DNA of 64,000 nucleotides from Arenibacter antarcticus (lineage in GTDB: Bacteria > Bacteroidota > Bacteroidia > Flavobacteriales > Flavobacteriaceae): positions 4,574,001 to 4,638,000 of the forward strand of contig NZ_CP166679.1 in the NCBI RefSeq assembly GCF_041320605.1, in the 5' to 3' direction. The translations under genes and the position numbers were made by a program. Position 1 is the stretch's first letter, and the number at the start of each line of letters is the position of its first letter. Shown here one piece after another: positions 8,738 through 18,249 of the stretch. The notes below the pieces were generated by a model that ran no database searches, was not told where the DNA came from, and worked only from the letters and a program-made list of their open reading frames with translations.

Positions 8738-9778
8738 ATGATTAAAAAAAAGTACACCATTAAGGATATTGCTCAAATGGCAGGTGTTTCCAAGGGCACT
8801 GTGGATAGGGTATTACATAATCGAGGAAAAGTATCAAAGGACGCTTTCGAAAAAGTAGATAGTATACTTAAAAATATCGATTTTAAACCCAATCTCCACG
8901 CAAGAAATCTCAAAAACAACAAAATTTATTCAATAGCCGTTCTGCTTCCAGATCCAAATATAGAATCCTTTTGGAATTCCGCCAACAAAGGGATTACTGC
9001 TGCTTCAAATGAATTTAACCCATTTGGCATACAGGTCAAAAAATATTTTTATGATCCGATTGATAAGTTTTCTTTTGTAGAACAGTCCCAAAAAGCGATA
9101 AAATCTGGTCCAAATGTACTTATAATGGTGCCCACTTTTTTAAAAGAGTCAGAGGAAGTATTAAGAATATGTAAAAACACCAATATCTTCACAATCCTGT
9201 TCAACAACCAACTTAATACGTTAACAGATTATGTTTTTATAGGCCAAGACCTTAATCAAAGTGGTAGGGTAGCTGCCAACCTAATGAATAGGATTATCAA
9301 AGAAAATGACACCATTGCCATTGTCCATATAAACAAAGAACCTCATATGGAGCAAAAGGAAAATGGGTTTAAAAATTATTTTAAAGAACACAGCGGCAGT
9401 AAACATGTTATTACTACGCAAACATTTAAGTCCAACAATGAATTGGTCTTTAGTAAGGCAGTAGCATTATTTCTAAAGGAGAACCCTAAGACAAGTGCGT
9501 TCTACATTACCAATTCCAAAGCATATCTGTTTCTTAACATTTTACAAGATTTGAATAAAAAAGATATTACAATTATTGGATATGATGTATTAAAGGAAAA
9601 TATCAAATATCTAAAAGAAGGTAAAATCGATTTTTTAATCCACCAAAAACCTTACAAACAAGCTTATTTATGCGTTGCAAATATTGCGAAGCATTTCCTT
9701 TTTGGAAAGAATTTACCTACTTTGAAATTCCTACCCATTGATATCATTACCTCCGAAAACGCCCATTATCACCTCTAG
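8738..9778 (+). CDS. LacI-family transcriptional regulator
   Basis: 346 residues. The N-terminal helix-turn-helix with hinge reads YTIKDIAQMAGVSKGTVDRV (residues 6-25), continuing to the FKPN(L)HAR hinge region near 50-56. Residues 60-345 form a periplasmic-binding-protein-like effector domain (SIAVLLPDPNIESFWNSANK). Members with TVDRVLHNRG are common in Bacteroidota next to SusC/SusD genes and sense a sugar or related ligand. The intergenic region just downstream holds a perfect palindrome with a central CG (9835-9864), exactly the type of site this family binds, so control of the downstream susC/susD genes is likely. No operator of the same kind was found directly upstream of this gene. Confidence 0.88.
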   Translation: MIKKKYTIKDIAQMAGVSKGTVDRVLHNRGKVSKDAFEKVDSILKNIDFKPNLHARNLKNNKIYSIAVLLPDPNIESFWNSANKGITAASNEFNPFGIQVKKYFYDPIDKFSFVEQSQKAIKSGPNVLIMVPTFLKESEEVLRICKNTNIFTILFNNQLNTLTDYVFIGQDLNQSGRVAANLMNRIIKENDTIAIVHINKEPHMEQKENGFKNYFKEHSGSKHVITTQTFKSNNELVFSKAVALFLKENPKTSAFYITNSKAYLFLNILQDLNKKDITIIGYDVLKENIKYLKEGKIDFLIHQKPYKQAYLCVANIAKHFLFGKNLPTLKFLPIDIITSENAHYHL

Positions 9779-9834
9779 GTATTTCATATTCCCCTTACAA
9801 AAAAAATAATTAAAACCATAGACGCATTAAGGAA

Positions 9835-9864
9835 TTCATTTTTGTGCTCGAGCACAAAAATGAA
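9835..9864. promoter_or_regulatory. Perfect 30-bp palindrome, probable LacI-family operator
   Basis: The left arm TTCATTTTTGTGCTC (9835-9849) is followed immediately by its exact reverse complement (9850-9864), without spacer. The core TGTGCTCGAGCACA is evenly centred on CG, as in operators of the LacI/PurR/CcpA group. It lies 56 bp after the regulator gene and 93 bp before the susC ATG. No T run follows on either strand and there is no loop, so a terminator is unlikely. Confidence 0.75.
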
Positions 9865-9894
9865 AAATCTATATGATTAAATGAAATTTTAGTT

Positions 9895-9902
9895 TATTTT
9901 CG
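9895..9902 (+). promoter_or_regulatory. Weak -7-like element before susC
   Basis: TATTTTCG differs by one base from the Bacteroidota -7 consensus TAnnTTTG and lies 55 bp before the susC ATG, 30 bp after the palindrome. No TTG is present 19-21 nt upstream, so this would be an activator-dependent or weak promoter if real. The proximity to the palindrome suggests that a bound LacI-type protein could control it. Confidence 0.3.
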
Positions 9903-9957
9903 CCCTTAACATTATTTTAACAAACAACTAATTAACTAACACTAAAAAGATTAAATT

Positions 9958-12900
9958 ATGTTAAAAAAACTCGTATTATTTTTTGTGCTGGTTTTCGGAA
10001 CTTATCCGCTGCTGGCTCAAAGTAAAACGGTGACAGGGACAGTCGTCGACGATTCGGGCGCACAGCTGCCTGGAGTCAATGTCGTAGAAAAAGGAACCAC
10101 GAATGGTACATCAACAGATTTTGATGGCAACTACTCTATTGAAATTTCAAACTCTACTGGCACATTAGTCTATTCATCATTAGGTTATTCCTCCACGGAA
10201 GTTCCAATTAATGGTCAATCTACTATCAATGTAACTTTATCTGAAGATGCTGAGCAACTAGGCGAAGTAGTTGTAACTGCTCTTGGTATTACAAAAGAAC
10301 AACGAAAGGTAGGATATGCAGTTACCACCGTGGATGGTGATAATTTCACCAAAGCGCGTGAGACCAACGTTGCCAATTCTTTGGCTGGACGTGTGGCCGG
10401 GGTTAGTATTAAGGGAACTAGTAGTGGTCCAGGTGGCACCTCAAAGATATTTATGCGTGGTCTCTCTAGTACTTCTGGTGGATCACCATTATTTGTTATA
10501 GACGGTGTACCCTTGGACAATACTCAACGAGGAAGTGCTGGCCAATGGGGCGGTGCCGATGGCGGAGATGGTATTGGAAATATCAACCCGGATGATATTG
10601 ATAAAATGACCGTCCTTAAGGGGCAGTCTGCATCTGCTTTATATGGATCTAGGGCCTCCAATGGGGTGATTTTAATTACAACCAAAAAAGGAAAAAAAGG
10701 TACTGATTGGGAAATCTCTTACAACACTAATTATTCTGTAGAACAAGGGGTTGATTATACAGATTTTCAAAAACAATATGGACAAGGAATAGGTGGTATT
10801 AAACCAGTTACTGCTCCTGATGCACGTACTACGGCAAGATCAGCTTGGGGTGCCAAATTGGACGGTAGCCAAGTTGTCGGTTTCGATGGAAATCAATACA
10901 GCTATGATGTCGCTAAAAATAATTACCTTGATTTTTACAGGACTGGAAGTAATTTCACAAATACCGTTGGGGTTACCAAAGGTTTAGGAAATGGTTCATT
11001 TAGAGCATCTGGTTCCTATCTTGATGCGAAGTCGATTGTACCCAATAGTGGCTTAAAAAGATATAATTTTAGCATTAGTGCAGATCAAAACATTACTGAC
11101 AAATTAAATGTTGCCGCTTCCGTATCCTATATTGACGAGCAAACGGATAATCGTCCAACTCTAAGTGATGGTCCAAGAAACCCAAATAATTTCCTGTTTC
11201 TGGCGCCCAATGTAGATCCTACAATTTATGCTCCTGGATATGACCCTATAACTGGTGCTGAAACGGTATTTAGTGATGATATATATGTTACTAATCCATA
11301 TTTTATTGCCAACCAAGGCGTAAACGATTATGGAAGAAAAAGAACCATCTCTATTTTGTCCACAAAATATAACTTCACTGAGAAGATATATGCTATGGTC
11401 CGTATGGGTAATGACGTTGCAAATGATACGTTCTTTGACGTAGAACCTTGGGGATTGGCCTATACAGCAGATCTTAAGGGTAATCTAAGCAATAAAGGCC
11501 AATCTGAGCGTTCAGAATTTAACTTGGAAGGCTTATTAGGAGGCTCTTTTGTATTTAATCTGGATTTTGAATTAGATGCAATTATAGGGGCCAACTTAAG
11601 AAAGAATAAATATGAGACTGTTGGTGTAGGTGGAAATCGCTTTGTACTACCTTATCTATATTCACCTTTTAATGTAGTAGACATTAGAAGATCTTATGAC
11701 TTTGATAAACGAGAGGTTCAATCAGCTTATTATTCTTTAGATTTAAGTTATAAAAGGTATTTGACTCTAAGTACAACTGGTCGATATGACACCTACTCTA
11801 CCTTACCCGCTGAAAATAGAGAAATATTTACTCCTTCCGTTACAGGTGCTTTTACCTTTTCAGATTTAGTAGATTCAGAGAGCATTACATATGGAAAATT
11901 AAGAGCTTCCTATGCGGTTACTAGTGGTGAGCCTAATGACCCCTATCTAACTTCGGTGTATTATAATTCTGGCAACACCTTTAACGGAATACCCACGGGA
12001 TCTTCACCAACCAGTTTACCTAATAAGTTAAAACCATTTACAATTAGCGAGTATGAATTTGGATTAGATATTAAATTTTTCCAAAACAGACTGGCTTTTG
12101 ATATTTCTTATTTTGATAAGAAAACTAAAAATGAGATTCAAAATGCAAACTACTCCATATCTTCCGGATTTTCTTCTGGTGTAATTGGTAATGGTTCTAT
12201 TCAGAATAAAGGTTTAGAAGTTTTGGTAACCGGTGTCCCAATTCAAAACGATAATTTCTCATGGACAAGTTCAATCAATATAACTACTTTAAAAAATGAA
12301 GTGTTAAAAACTGATTTGGATGATAATCCTATAAACCTTGGTCAGAATAGGGGTACATTGGGTAATGCCGTCACCTCCTTTGTAGTTGGAGAGGCAGGTC
12401 CCCAAATCAGGGCATACGACTATGAATATGATGCCAACGGTGGTATAGTAGTCGACGCTAATGGTCTTCCTGTAAGGGGCGAATTTAAAAATTTTGGTTC
12501 TGTCCTACCTAACCTTTATGGAGGTTGGAACAACGATTTCAATTACAAAGGATTTAATCTTTCATTTTTAATAGATTATAGTTTTGGTAACAAAGTACTT
12601 TCCGCTACTGAATATTATTCAACATGGAGGGGATTAAACAAAACGACTCTACTAGGTAGAGAAGGTGGAGTTACAACCAATGGAATAACCGCAGATGCAG
12701 AAGTTTATTATAAGGCTCTAGCCCAAAATGTTACTGGGACAAGTGTTGTTGATGGTGATTTTATTAAATTACGACAGTTGGTCCTGGGTTATACATTGCC
12801 TTCACAATTATTCCAAAACACAAGTGTACTTAAAGGTGTAAATATCTCCTTGGTTGCTAGAAACTTGGCCATTTTAATGAGAGATTCTAAGAATATTGAC

Positions 12901-13005
12901 CCTGAGAATAATTTTGGTTCCAATGTTAACTATACTGGTATAGAAGGAACAAGTTTACCTTCTACCCGAAGCATAGGGTTAAATGTTAATTTTAAATTAC
13001 AATAA
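9958..13005 (+). CDS. SusC/RagA-type TonB-linked outer membrane transporter
   Basis: 1015 residues. Signal peptide MLKKLVLFFVLVFGTYPLLAQ; carboxypeptidase D regulatory-like domain at about 23-100 (VTGTVVDDSGAQLPGVNVVEKGT); TonB-box-like segment EVVVTALGI near 103-111; plug at about 120-235, with the family motif IRGL/FVIDGVP represented by FMRGLSSTSG and LFVIDGVPLDN; then the 22-strand barrel to the C-terminus. It imports oligomeric nutrients across the outer membrane with energy from TonB-ExbBD, with the SusD partner acting as a lid. The downstream susD gene starts 2 bp after its stop. The substrate is not evident. Control by the upstream LacI-type regulator is inferred. Confidence 0.95.
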   Translation: MLKKLVLFFVLVFGTYPLLAQSKTVTGTVVDDSGAQLPGVNVVEKGTTNGTSTDFDGNYSIEISNSTGTLVYSSLGYSSTEVPINGQSTINVTLSEDAEQLGEVVVTALGITKEQRKVGYAVTTVDGDNFTKARETNVANSLAGRVAGVSIKGTSSGPGGTSKIFMRGLSSTSGGSPLFVIDGVPLDNTQRGSAGQWGGADGGDGIGNINPDDIDKMTVLKGQSASALYGSRASNGVILITTKKGKKGTDWEISYNTNYSVEQGVDYTDFQKQYGQGIGGIKPVTAPDARTTARSAWGAKLDGSQVVGFDGNQYSYDVAKNNYLDFYRTGSNFTNTVGVTKGLGNGSFRASGSYLDAKSIVPNSGLKRYNFSISADQNITDKLNVAASVSYIDEQTDNRPTLSDGPRNPNNFLFLAPNVDPTIYAPGYDPITGAETVFSDDIYVTNPYFIANQGVNDYGRKRTISILSTKYNFTEKIYAMVRMGNDVANDTFFDVEPWGLAYTADLKGNLSNKGQSERSEFNLEGLLGGSFVFNLDFELDAIIGANLRKNKYETVGVGGNRFVLPYLYSPFNVVDIRRSYDFDKREVQSAYYSLDLSYKRYLTLSTTGRYDTYSTLPAENREIFTPSVTGAFTFSDLVDSESITYGKLRASYAVTSGEPNDPYLTSVYYNSGNTFNGIPTGSSPTSLPNKLKPFTISEYEFGLDIKFFQNRLAFDISYFDKKTKNEIQNANYSISSGFSSGVIGNGSIQNKGLEVLVTGVPIQNDNFSWTSSINITTLKNEVLKTDLDDNPINLGQNRGTLGNAVTSFVVGEAGPQIRAYDYEYDANGGIVVDANGLPVRGEFKNFGSVLPNLYGGWNNDFNYKGFNLSFLIDYSFGNKVLSATEYYSTWRGLNKTTLLGREGGVTTNGITADAEVYYKALAQNVTGTSVVDGDFIKLRQLVLGYTLPSQLFQNTSVLKGVNISLVARNLAILMRDSKNIDPENNFGSNVNYTGIEGTSLPSTRSIGLNVNFKLQ

Positions 13006-13007
13006 TT

Positions 13008-14609
13008 ATGAAAAGATACCTTAATATATTTTTTATTGGGTTCATCCTAATTTTATCATCATGTGATAAAAATTTCGATGAAATAAACACTGACCCAAAT
13101 AGAGCTGGCGCGGAAACCTTTGATCCAAACCTAATTCTACCGAATATTCTAGCCAGTTATGCCCAAAACACTACGGGCTACAATGGCTCTATATTGTTCC
13201 AGAGTATGTGGACACAAACTTTGGCGTCAACTACGACTGGAGGGGCCAATTATTATTCCAATGGAGATAAATATGTAGCTTCAGGGAGTATAAATTCTTA
13301 TATACAAAATGTTTGGAACAATGATTTTTCAAATGCCTCTAGAGCTGATCAAATGGAAAAATTGGCGAGTGCCAATCCAGAATTGGTCAACCTACAAGCT
13401 TTGGGAAAAATGATGAAGGTGTTGACATTGTCATTTGTTACGGATATTTATGGAGATATTCCTTATTCTGAGGCTCTAATGGCTGAAGATGGTATTACCC
13501 AACCTGCTTATGATAAGCAAGAGGTATTATATCCTGCAATGTTGCAAGACCTTGAAACAGCTTTGAGTGCTCTGGACAACTCTCAACGCTCTCCTTCCAA
13601 TGACCCTCTATATGGTGGAGACATAACAAAATGGCGTAAGTTTGGATATTCCTTAATGCTTAAACTCGCCATGAGGATGGTGAATTCCAACCCGACCGAG
13701 GCTCAATCTTATCTTGCCAAAGCGTTGTCAGGAGGCATTTTCGAAAATACTGCTGATGAGGCGGTACTAATGATGGATGCGGATAATTTCCCTAACAATA
13801 ATGCTACCTCACTGAGAACAGTGGATGATACTTACGAAGTTCGGTGGAGCAAGCCTTTAATAGATTATCTAGTTTCAAATGGTGATCCAAGATTGGAAAT
13901 ATCCGCGGAGATACCTCCTGCTGGCTTAGCTGCGAACTTTGACCCCAATACTGTTGGAAATTCAGATCCAACTATTCAAATCGGATTGCCAAACGGATAT
14001 GACACTAGTGGTGGTGCTACTGATATTAGTAATCACCCAGATTTTCCAGGACCAACAGGAACGGGAGATAATGTTGCTAAAATAGGCAGCTATTCCAGAC
14101 CTACAGGAATTTATAGGGAAAGGGGAGCTCCAATTTTCCTACTTACTTATGGAGAAATACAGTTATTACTTGCTGATGCTGCCGTAAGAGGCTATACAAC
14201 ACCAGCTACCGCTGCTCAACATTATTCTAACGGAATAGTTGGTGGAATGCTTTCAATGGGTAGTTTTGGTGAGGCCGCTGTAATTAGTGAGGGTGATGCC
14301 CTTAACTTTGCCGCAGCCAGTCCTTTGGACATAAGTTCCACAGAGGCCTCTTTAGAGATGATCAATGAGCAATTCTGGGCTTCAACCGGACTTATGGGTA
14401 ATTTTGTGGAAACATGGAATAATTGGAAAAGAACAGGTTATCCAGTTTTGACACCAGTTAGTTTTTCTGGAAATTTCACCAACGGACAAATTCCATTAAG
14501 GCAAGTATATCCCTCCTCAGAAGGAAGCAATAACCCTGATAATTTCAATGCCGCTGTTTCCAATATGGGCGGCGATACTTGGACAACTAAAATGTGGTGG
14601 GTAAAATAA
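13008..14609 (+). CDS. SusD/RagB-family nutrient-binding outer membrane lipoprotein
   Basis: 533 residues. The lipoprotein signal peptide ends ILILSSC with Cys19 as the lipidation site; the next residues DKNFDEINTDPN are characteristic of the SusD-like family 2 (nutrient-binding) branch. SusD proteins are helical, TPR-based, surface lipoproteins that close over SusC and bind the nutrient. Features such as KMMKVLTLSFVTDIYGDIPYSEA and the late EIQLLLADAAVRG fit the family. It is transcribed with susC and followed by a strong intrinsic terminator at 14658-14684, which should end most transcripts before the VCBS gene. Confidence 0.92.
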   Translation: MKRYLNIFFIGFILILSSCDKNFDEINTDPNRAGAETFDPNLILPNILASYAQNTTGYNGSILFQSMWTQTLASTTTGGANYYSNGDKYVASGSINSYIQNVWNNDFSNASRADQMEKLASANPELVNLQALGKMMKVLTLSFVTDIYGDIPYSEALMAEDGITQPAYDKQEVLYPAMLQDLETALSALDNSQRSPSNDPLYGGDITKWRKFGYSLMLKLAMRMVNSNPTEAQSYLAKALSGGIFENTADEAVLMMDADNFPNNNATSLRTVDDTYEVRWSKPLIDYLVSNGDPRLEISAEIPPAGLAANFDPNTVGNSDPTIQIGLPNGYDTSGGATDISNHPDFPGPTGTGDNVAKIGSYSRPTGIYRERGAPIFLLTYGEIQLLLADAAVRGYTTPATAAQHYSNGIVGGMLSMGSFGEAAVISEGDALNFAAASPLDISSTEASLEMINEQFWASTGLMGNFVETWNNWKRTGYPVLTPVSFSGNFTNGQIPLRQVYPSSEGSNNPDNFNAAVSNMGGDTWTTKMWWVK

Positions 14610-14657
14610 TCTTAAAACATTATTTTGTATCACATTTTACTTCAGTTTATAAGTAAT

Positions 14658-14684
14658 AAAGAGGAGAGGAAACTCTCCTCTTTT
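14658..14684 (+). terminator. Intrinsic terminator after susD
   Basis: An 11-bp perfect stem, AAAGAGGAGAG (14658-14668) with CTCTCCTCTTT (14673-14683), encloses a GAAA tetraloop and runs into TTTT. This is a near-ideal rho-independent terminator between the SusD gene and the VCBS-repeat gene. Confidence 0.9.
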
Positions 14685-14714
14685 CTATTTTTAATAGTTT
14701 AAGACTTTAATAAA

Positions 14715-17700
14715 ATGAAAAATAAAATGCACAGTTTGTTCCATTCTTGGTTCGCCTTGTTTTTCCTTTATTTGCTATCCAATTTCGGATTAGCCCAGAA
14801 TTCTAATCGATTCACTTTACTGAAATCTACTAATACAGGAATAGAATTCAATAATAAAATTAAGGACACCAAGGAAGCTAATATATTACTATACTCTAAT
14901 TTTTATGGAGGCGCAGGTGTTGGGGTGGGTGATTTTAATAATGATGGATTACAAGACCTATATTTTGCCGGAAATTTAGTTCCAGACAAACTATATATGA
15001 ACCAGGGTAACTTTATTTTTAAGGATGTAACAGACTTGGCTGGAATTAATGACGATGGCGGGTGGTCTACTGGAGTCACCATCGCAGATGTAAACAATGA
15101 CGGTAATTTGGATATTTATATCAGTCGTGAACTTTATGATGATAAACCAAATTTGAGAAGTAATCTTTTATACATCAATAACGGGGATGGGATTTTTATA
15201 GAATCTGCAGGGAAAATTGGGATTGCCGATTCCCAAAGAACAAGGCATGCCACTTTTTTGGATTATGATAATGACGGGTTATTGGACTTGTTTTTGTTGA
15301 CACAACCTCCAAATCCAGGAAGTTATTCCAAATTTTCAGGTACTACTTTGCTTAAAGACGAATATCATGTTAAACTTTACAAAAATACCGGCAAGGACTT
15401 TTTTGTTGAAACCACCGAGGAGGCCGGGCTTAAGATAACAGGTTTTCCAAATGGTGTATCGGCAAGCGATTTTAACAATGATGGTTGGACTGATCTTTAT
15501 GTTGCTAATGATTTTAATGCCCCAGATTTTCTACTAATCAATAACCAAGATGGTACTTTTACCAATGTAGGAAACAAAGCACTCAACCATATGTCCTACT
15601 ATAGTATGGGAGTGGATGTGGCCGACATTGATAATGACGGTAATTTAGATATTTTTGTAGTTGATATGGTAGCGGAAGATAACTTCCGCTCAAAATCGAA
15701 TATGGGCGGAATGAATCCGGATGCGTTCTGGAACGTGGTCAATGAAGGAGGCCATTATCAATTTATGTACAATACCCTACAACTTAACAATGGGAATGGC
15801 ACCTTTAGTGATATTGCTCAATTGACTGGAATGGCAGCTACTGATTGGAGCTGGTCTAATCTTATTGTCGATTTAGATAACGACGGTTTAAAGGATACCT
15901 ATATAACCAATGGTCTGCTCCACGATATTAGAAACACGGACGCAGATAAAAAAGTAGGAAAGCTCATCAACGAAACTACTTTTAAATACTTACAGGAAAA
16001 TCCTCAAGGAGGTAATGTAAAAAGTGTCTTCGATATTTTAGACCTAAAGAAGGTGCTTTCTGTACTTCCTTCGCAGCCTTTGAAAAATTACGCCTATAAA
16101 AATATGGGGAACCTTAATTTTAAGAAAGTAATGGATGAATGGGGGCTTAAAGAAGAATCCTTTTCCAATGGTTCTGCATACGCAGATTTGGATAATGATG
16201 GGGATTTGGACCTAATTGTAAACAACATCAATGATAAGGCATTTGTATATAGAAATAATTCAGAGAATTTTGAGGCCAATAATTATTTGCGTATTAAATT
16301 GACCGATTCAATAAATAGACCAGTATTTGGCACAAAAGCTACATTGTATTTAAATGGGGGCAAACAATATTTAGAACATACCAATGTCCGTGGTATTTAT
16401 TCGACAAGTGAACCCATCTTACATTTTGGTACAGGGAATGAATTTTTGATAGACAGTTTAAGGGTTCAATGGCCCAATCATTCAATTACAAAATTATATA
16501 ACATAAAGACCAATCAACTTTTAAAATTAAACATGGCAGGTGGTATGTTTAAACCCTACTTAGCAGCAAATAGCAGTAAAACATTATTTAAAGAATTACA
16601 TGAAGAATCATTCCCCATTGAGTTTGTACACAAAGAAAACGAATTTAATGATTTTGAATATCAAGTCCTCTTACCTCATAAAATGTCACAATTTGGACCT
16701 GCACTTGCTAAGGGTGATGTAAATAATGATGGCCTAGAGGATATCTTTGTTGGTGGGGCTACTGGATTTAGTGCTTCACTTTTCATTTCAGATCAAAATG
16801 GAAATTTCACAGAAATCGTTCATGGTATATGGGATAAAGATGCTGCTTATGAAGATGTTGACGCTTTGTTTCTAGACATAAATGGAGACGGACTTGAAGA
16901 TCTATACGTTGTGAGCGGTGGAAACGAATTTAATGTTAACGACCCACATTATATAGACCGACTTTATTTGAACATGGGAAATGGAGTTTTTTCCAAAGGA
17001 GCCATCTTGAATATTGACCATACTAGTGGTTCTAAAGTGGTGGCCGAGGATTATGACAAGGACGGGGATATAGATCTTTTTGTTGGTGGAAGGCATGTGC
17101 CACATCATTACCCGATGCCTGCTACAAGCATGTTATTAAAGAATGAAAATGGGAAGTTGGTGAACCGTACGTTGGAAATTGCTCCCGAATTTAAAGACTT
17201 AGGCATGGTAACAGATGCCGTATGGAGCGATTATGACAATGATGGCGACATGGATCTCATAGTAGTTGGGGAGTGGATGCAGATAACAGTATTTAAGAAT
17301 GAGCAAGGTAAATTAAAAAAAGAAATAATTCCTTCGTTGGACGCCACAACAGGCTGGTGGTATAGCATTGAAAAAGGAGACTTTGACAAGGATGGCGACA
17401 TGGATTTTATCGTCGGCAATATTGGGCTAAATTATAAGTATAAAACCTCGACCGAGAAACCTTTCGACATATACTTTAACGACTTTGATAACAACGGTAG
17501 TTATGATATTGTGTTGGGTTACTACAACGGTGAAAAGCATTACCCTCTAAGGGGGTTTTCTTGTTCATCTGAGCAAATACCTGGTTTAAAGAGTAAAATT
17601 CAAAAATACGATCTCTTTGCATCTTTGGAAATAGATCAAATATATGGTAAGGAAAATTTAGAGAGGTCACTCCATTATAAAGCTGATACCTTTGCTTCAT

Positions 17701-18059
17701 CCTATATTGAAAATTTGGGAAATGGTAATTTCAAGGTTTCAGCTTTGCCTAACAAGGCACAGTTCAGCAGTATTAATGATATGCTAGTGGAGGATTTTAA
17801 TGGAGATGGGAATCTGGATGTGATTTTGGTTGGAAATATGTTTGTTTCCGAAATTGAGACCCCCAGAAACGATGCCGGTACAGGAGTTTTAATGCTGGGT
17901 AACGGAAAGGGAGATTTTGATTTCTTAACAATAAAAGAAAGTGGATTTTTTGCAAATAAAGATGTCAAAAAAATTATTTCTGTTTCTATTAAAGATAAAG
18001 AATGGATAATCGTTGGAAACAACAACGATAACTTACAATTTTTCGAAAAAAGGAATTAG
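14715..18059 (+). CDS. Secreted VCBS/FG-GAP repeat protein with ASPIC/UnbV domain
   Basis: 1114 residues with a signal peptide ending LSNFGLAQ (about residue 28). I count fourteen DxDxDG-type calcium-binding loops of FG-GAP/VCBS blades, for example DFNNDGLQDLYF, DVNNDGNLDIYI, DLDNDGDLDLIV, DYDKDGDIDLFV and DFNGDGNLDVIL. Seven lie before and seven after an ASPIC/UnbV segment (YLRIKLTDSINRPVFGTKAT, near residue 525), suggesting two seven-bladed propellers. Such proteins resemble CRTAC1 and often accompany SusC/SusD genes in marine Flavobacteriia; the function is not known, and surface binding is plausible. It sits 105 bp after susD behind a terminator, so it may be made in a lower amount than SusCD or from its own promoter. 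Confidence 0.88.
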   Translation: MKNKMHSLFHSWFALFFLYLLSNFGLAQNSNRFTLLKSTNTGIEFNNKIKDTKEANILLYSNFYGGAGVGVGDFNNDGLQDLYFAGNLVPDKLYMNQGNFIFKDVTDLAGINDDGGWSTGVTIADVNNDGNLDIYISRELYDDKPNLRSNLLYINNGDGIFIESAGKIGIADSQRTRHATFLDYDNDGLLDLFLLTQPPNPGSYSKFSGTTLLKDEYHVKLYKNTGKDFFVETTEEAGLKITGFPNGVSASDFNNDGWTDLYVANDFNAPDFLLINNQDGTFTNVGNKALNHMSYYSMGVDVADIDNDGNLDIFVVDMVAEDNFRSKSNMGGMNPDAFWNVVNEGGHYQFMYNTLQLNNGNGTFSDIAQLTGMAATDWSWSNLIVDLDNDGLKDTYITNGLLHDIRNTDADKKVGKLINETTFKYLQENPQGGNVKSVFDILDLKKVLSVLPSQPLKNYAYKNMGNLNFKKVMDEWGLKEESFSNGSAYADLDNDGDLDLIVNNINDKAFVYRNNSENFEANNYLRIKLTDSINRPVFGTKATLYLNGGKQYLEHTNVRGIYSTSEPILHFGTGNEFLIDSLRVQWPNHSITKLYNIKTNQLLKLNMAGGMFKPYLAANSSKTLFKELHEESFPIEFVHKENEFNDFEYQVLLPHKMSQFGPALAKGDVNNDGLEDIFVGGATGFSASLFISDQNGNFTEIVHGIWDKDAAYEDVDALFLDINGDGLEDLYVVSGGNEFNVNDPHYIDRLYLNMGNGVFSKGAILNIDHTSGSKVVAEDYDKDGDIDLFVGGRHVPHHYPMPATSMLLKNENGKLVNRTLEIAPEFKDLGMVTDAVWSDYDNDGDMDLIVVGEWMQITVFKNEQGKLKKEIIPSLDATTGWWYSIEKGDFDKDGDMDFIVGNIGLNYKYKTSTEKPFDIYFNDFDNNGSYDIVLGYYNGEKHYPLRGFSCSSEQIPGLKSKIQKYDLFASLEIDQIYGKENLERSLHYKADTFASSYIENLGNGNFKVSALPNKAQFSSINDMLVEDFNGDGNLDVILVGNMFVSEIETPRNDAGTGVLMLGNGKGDFDFLTIKESGFFANKDVKKIISVSIKDKEWIIVGNNNDNLQFFEKRN

Positions 18060-18198
18060 TTGTTATTTTATATCAAATGAAAATTTGTAAGTCTTTTCAT
18101 TATTTATACTTTTTCAAACGTGTGCCCAATAAAGGAAAATCAGTTCAAAAATTCCAATTACAAAATTTTAAAAAATAAGTTTAAATATTATATTTTAT

Positions 18199-18230
18199 AA
18201 TAAAAGCCCGCTTCTAGGTGGGCTTTTATT
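18199..18230. terminator. Bidirectional intrinsic terminator
   Basis: TAAAAGCCC (18201-18209) pairs with GGGCTTTTA (18220-18228), extended by A-T pairs on both sides, around a 10-nt loop. A/T runs flank both ends, so it can terminate the rightward VCBS gene and the leftward DUF2911 gene, which converge here. Confidence 0.85.
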
Positions 18231-18249
18231 GGTTTTAATTTTATGACAA

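Noticed and set aside
9835-9864. Reading the 30-bp palindrome as a terminator of the LacI-type gene
   Set aside because: It has no loop, and neither arm is followed by a T run on either strand. An even CG-centred palindrome upstream of susC fits an operator better.
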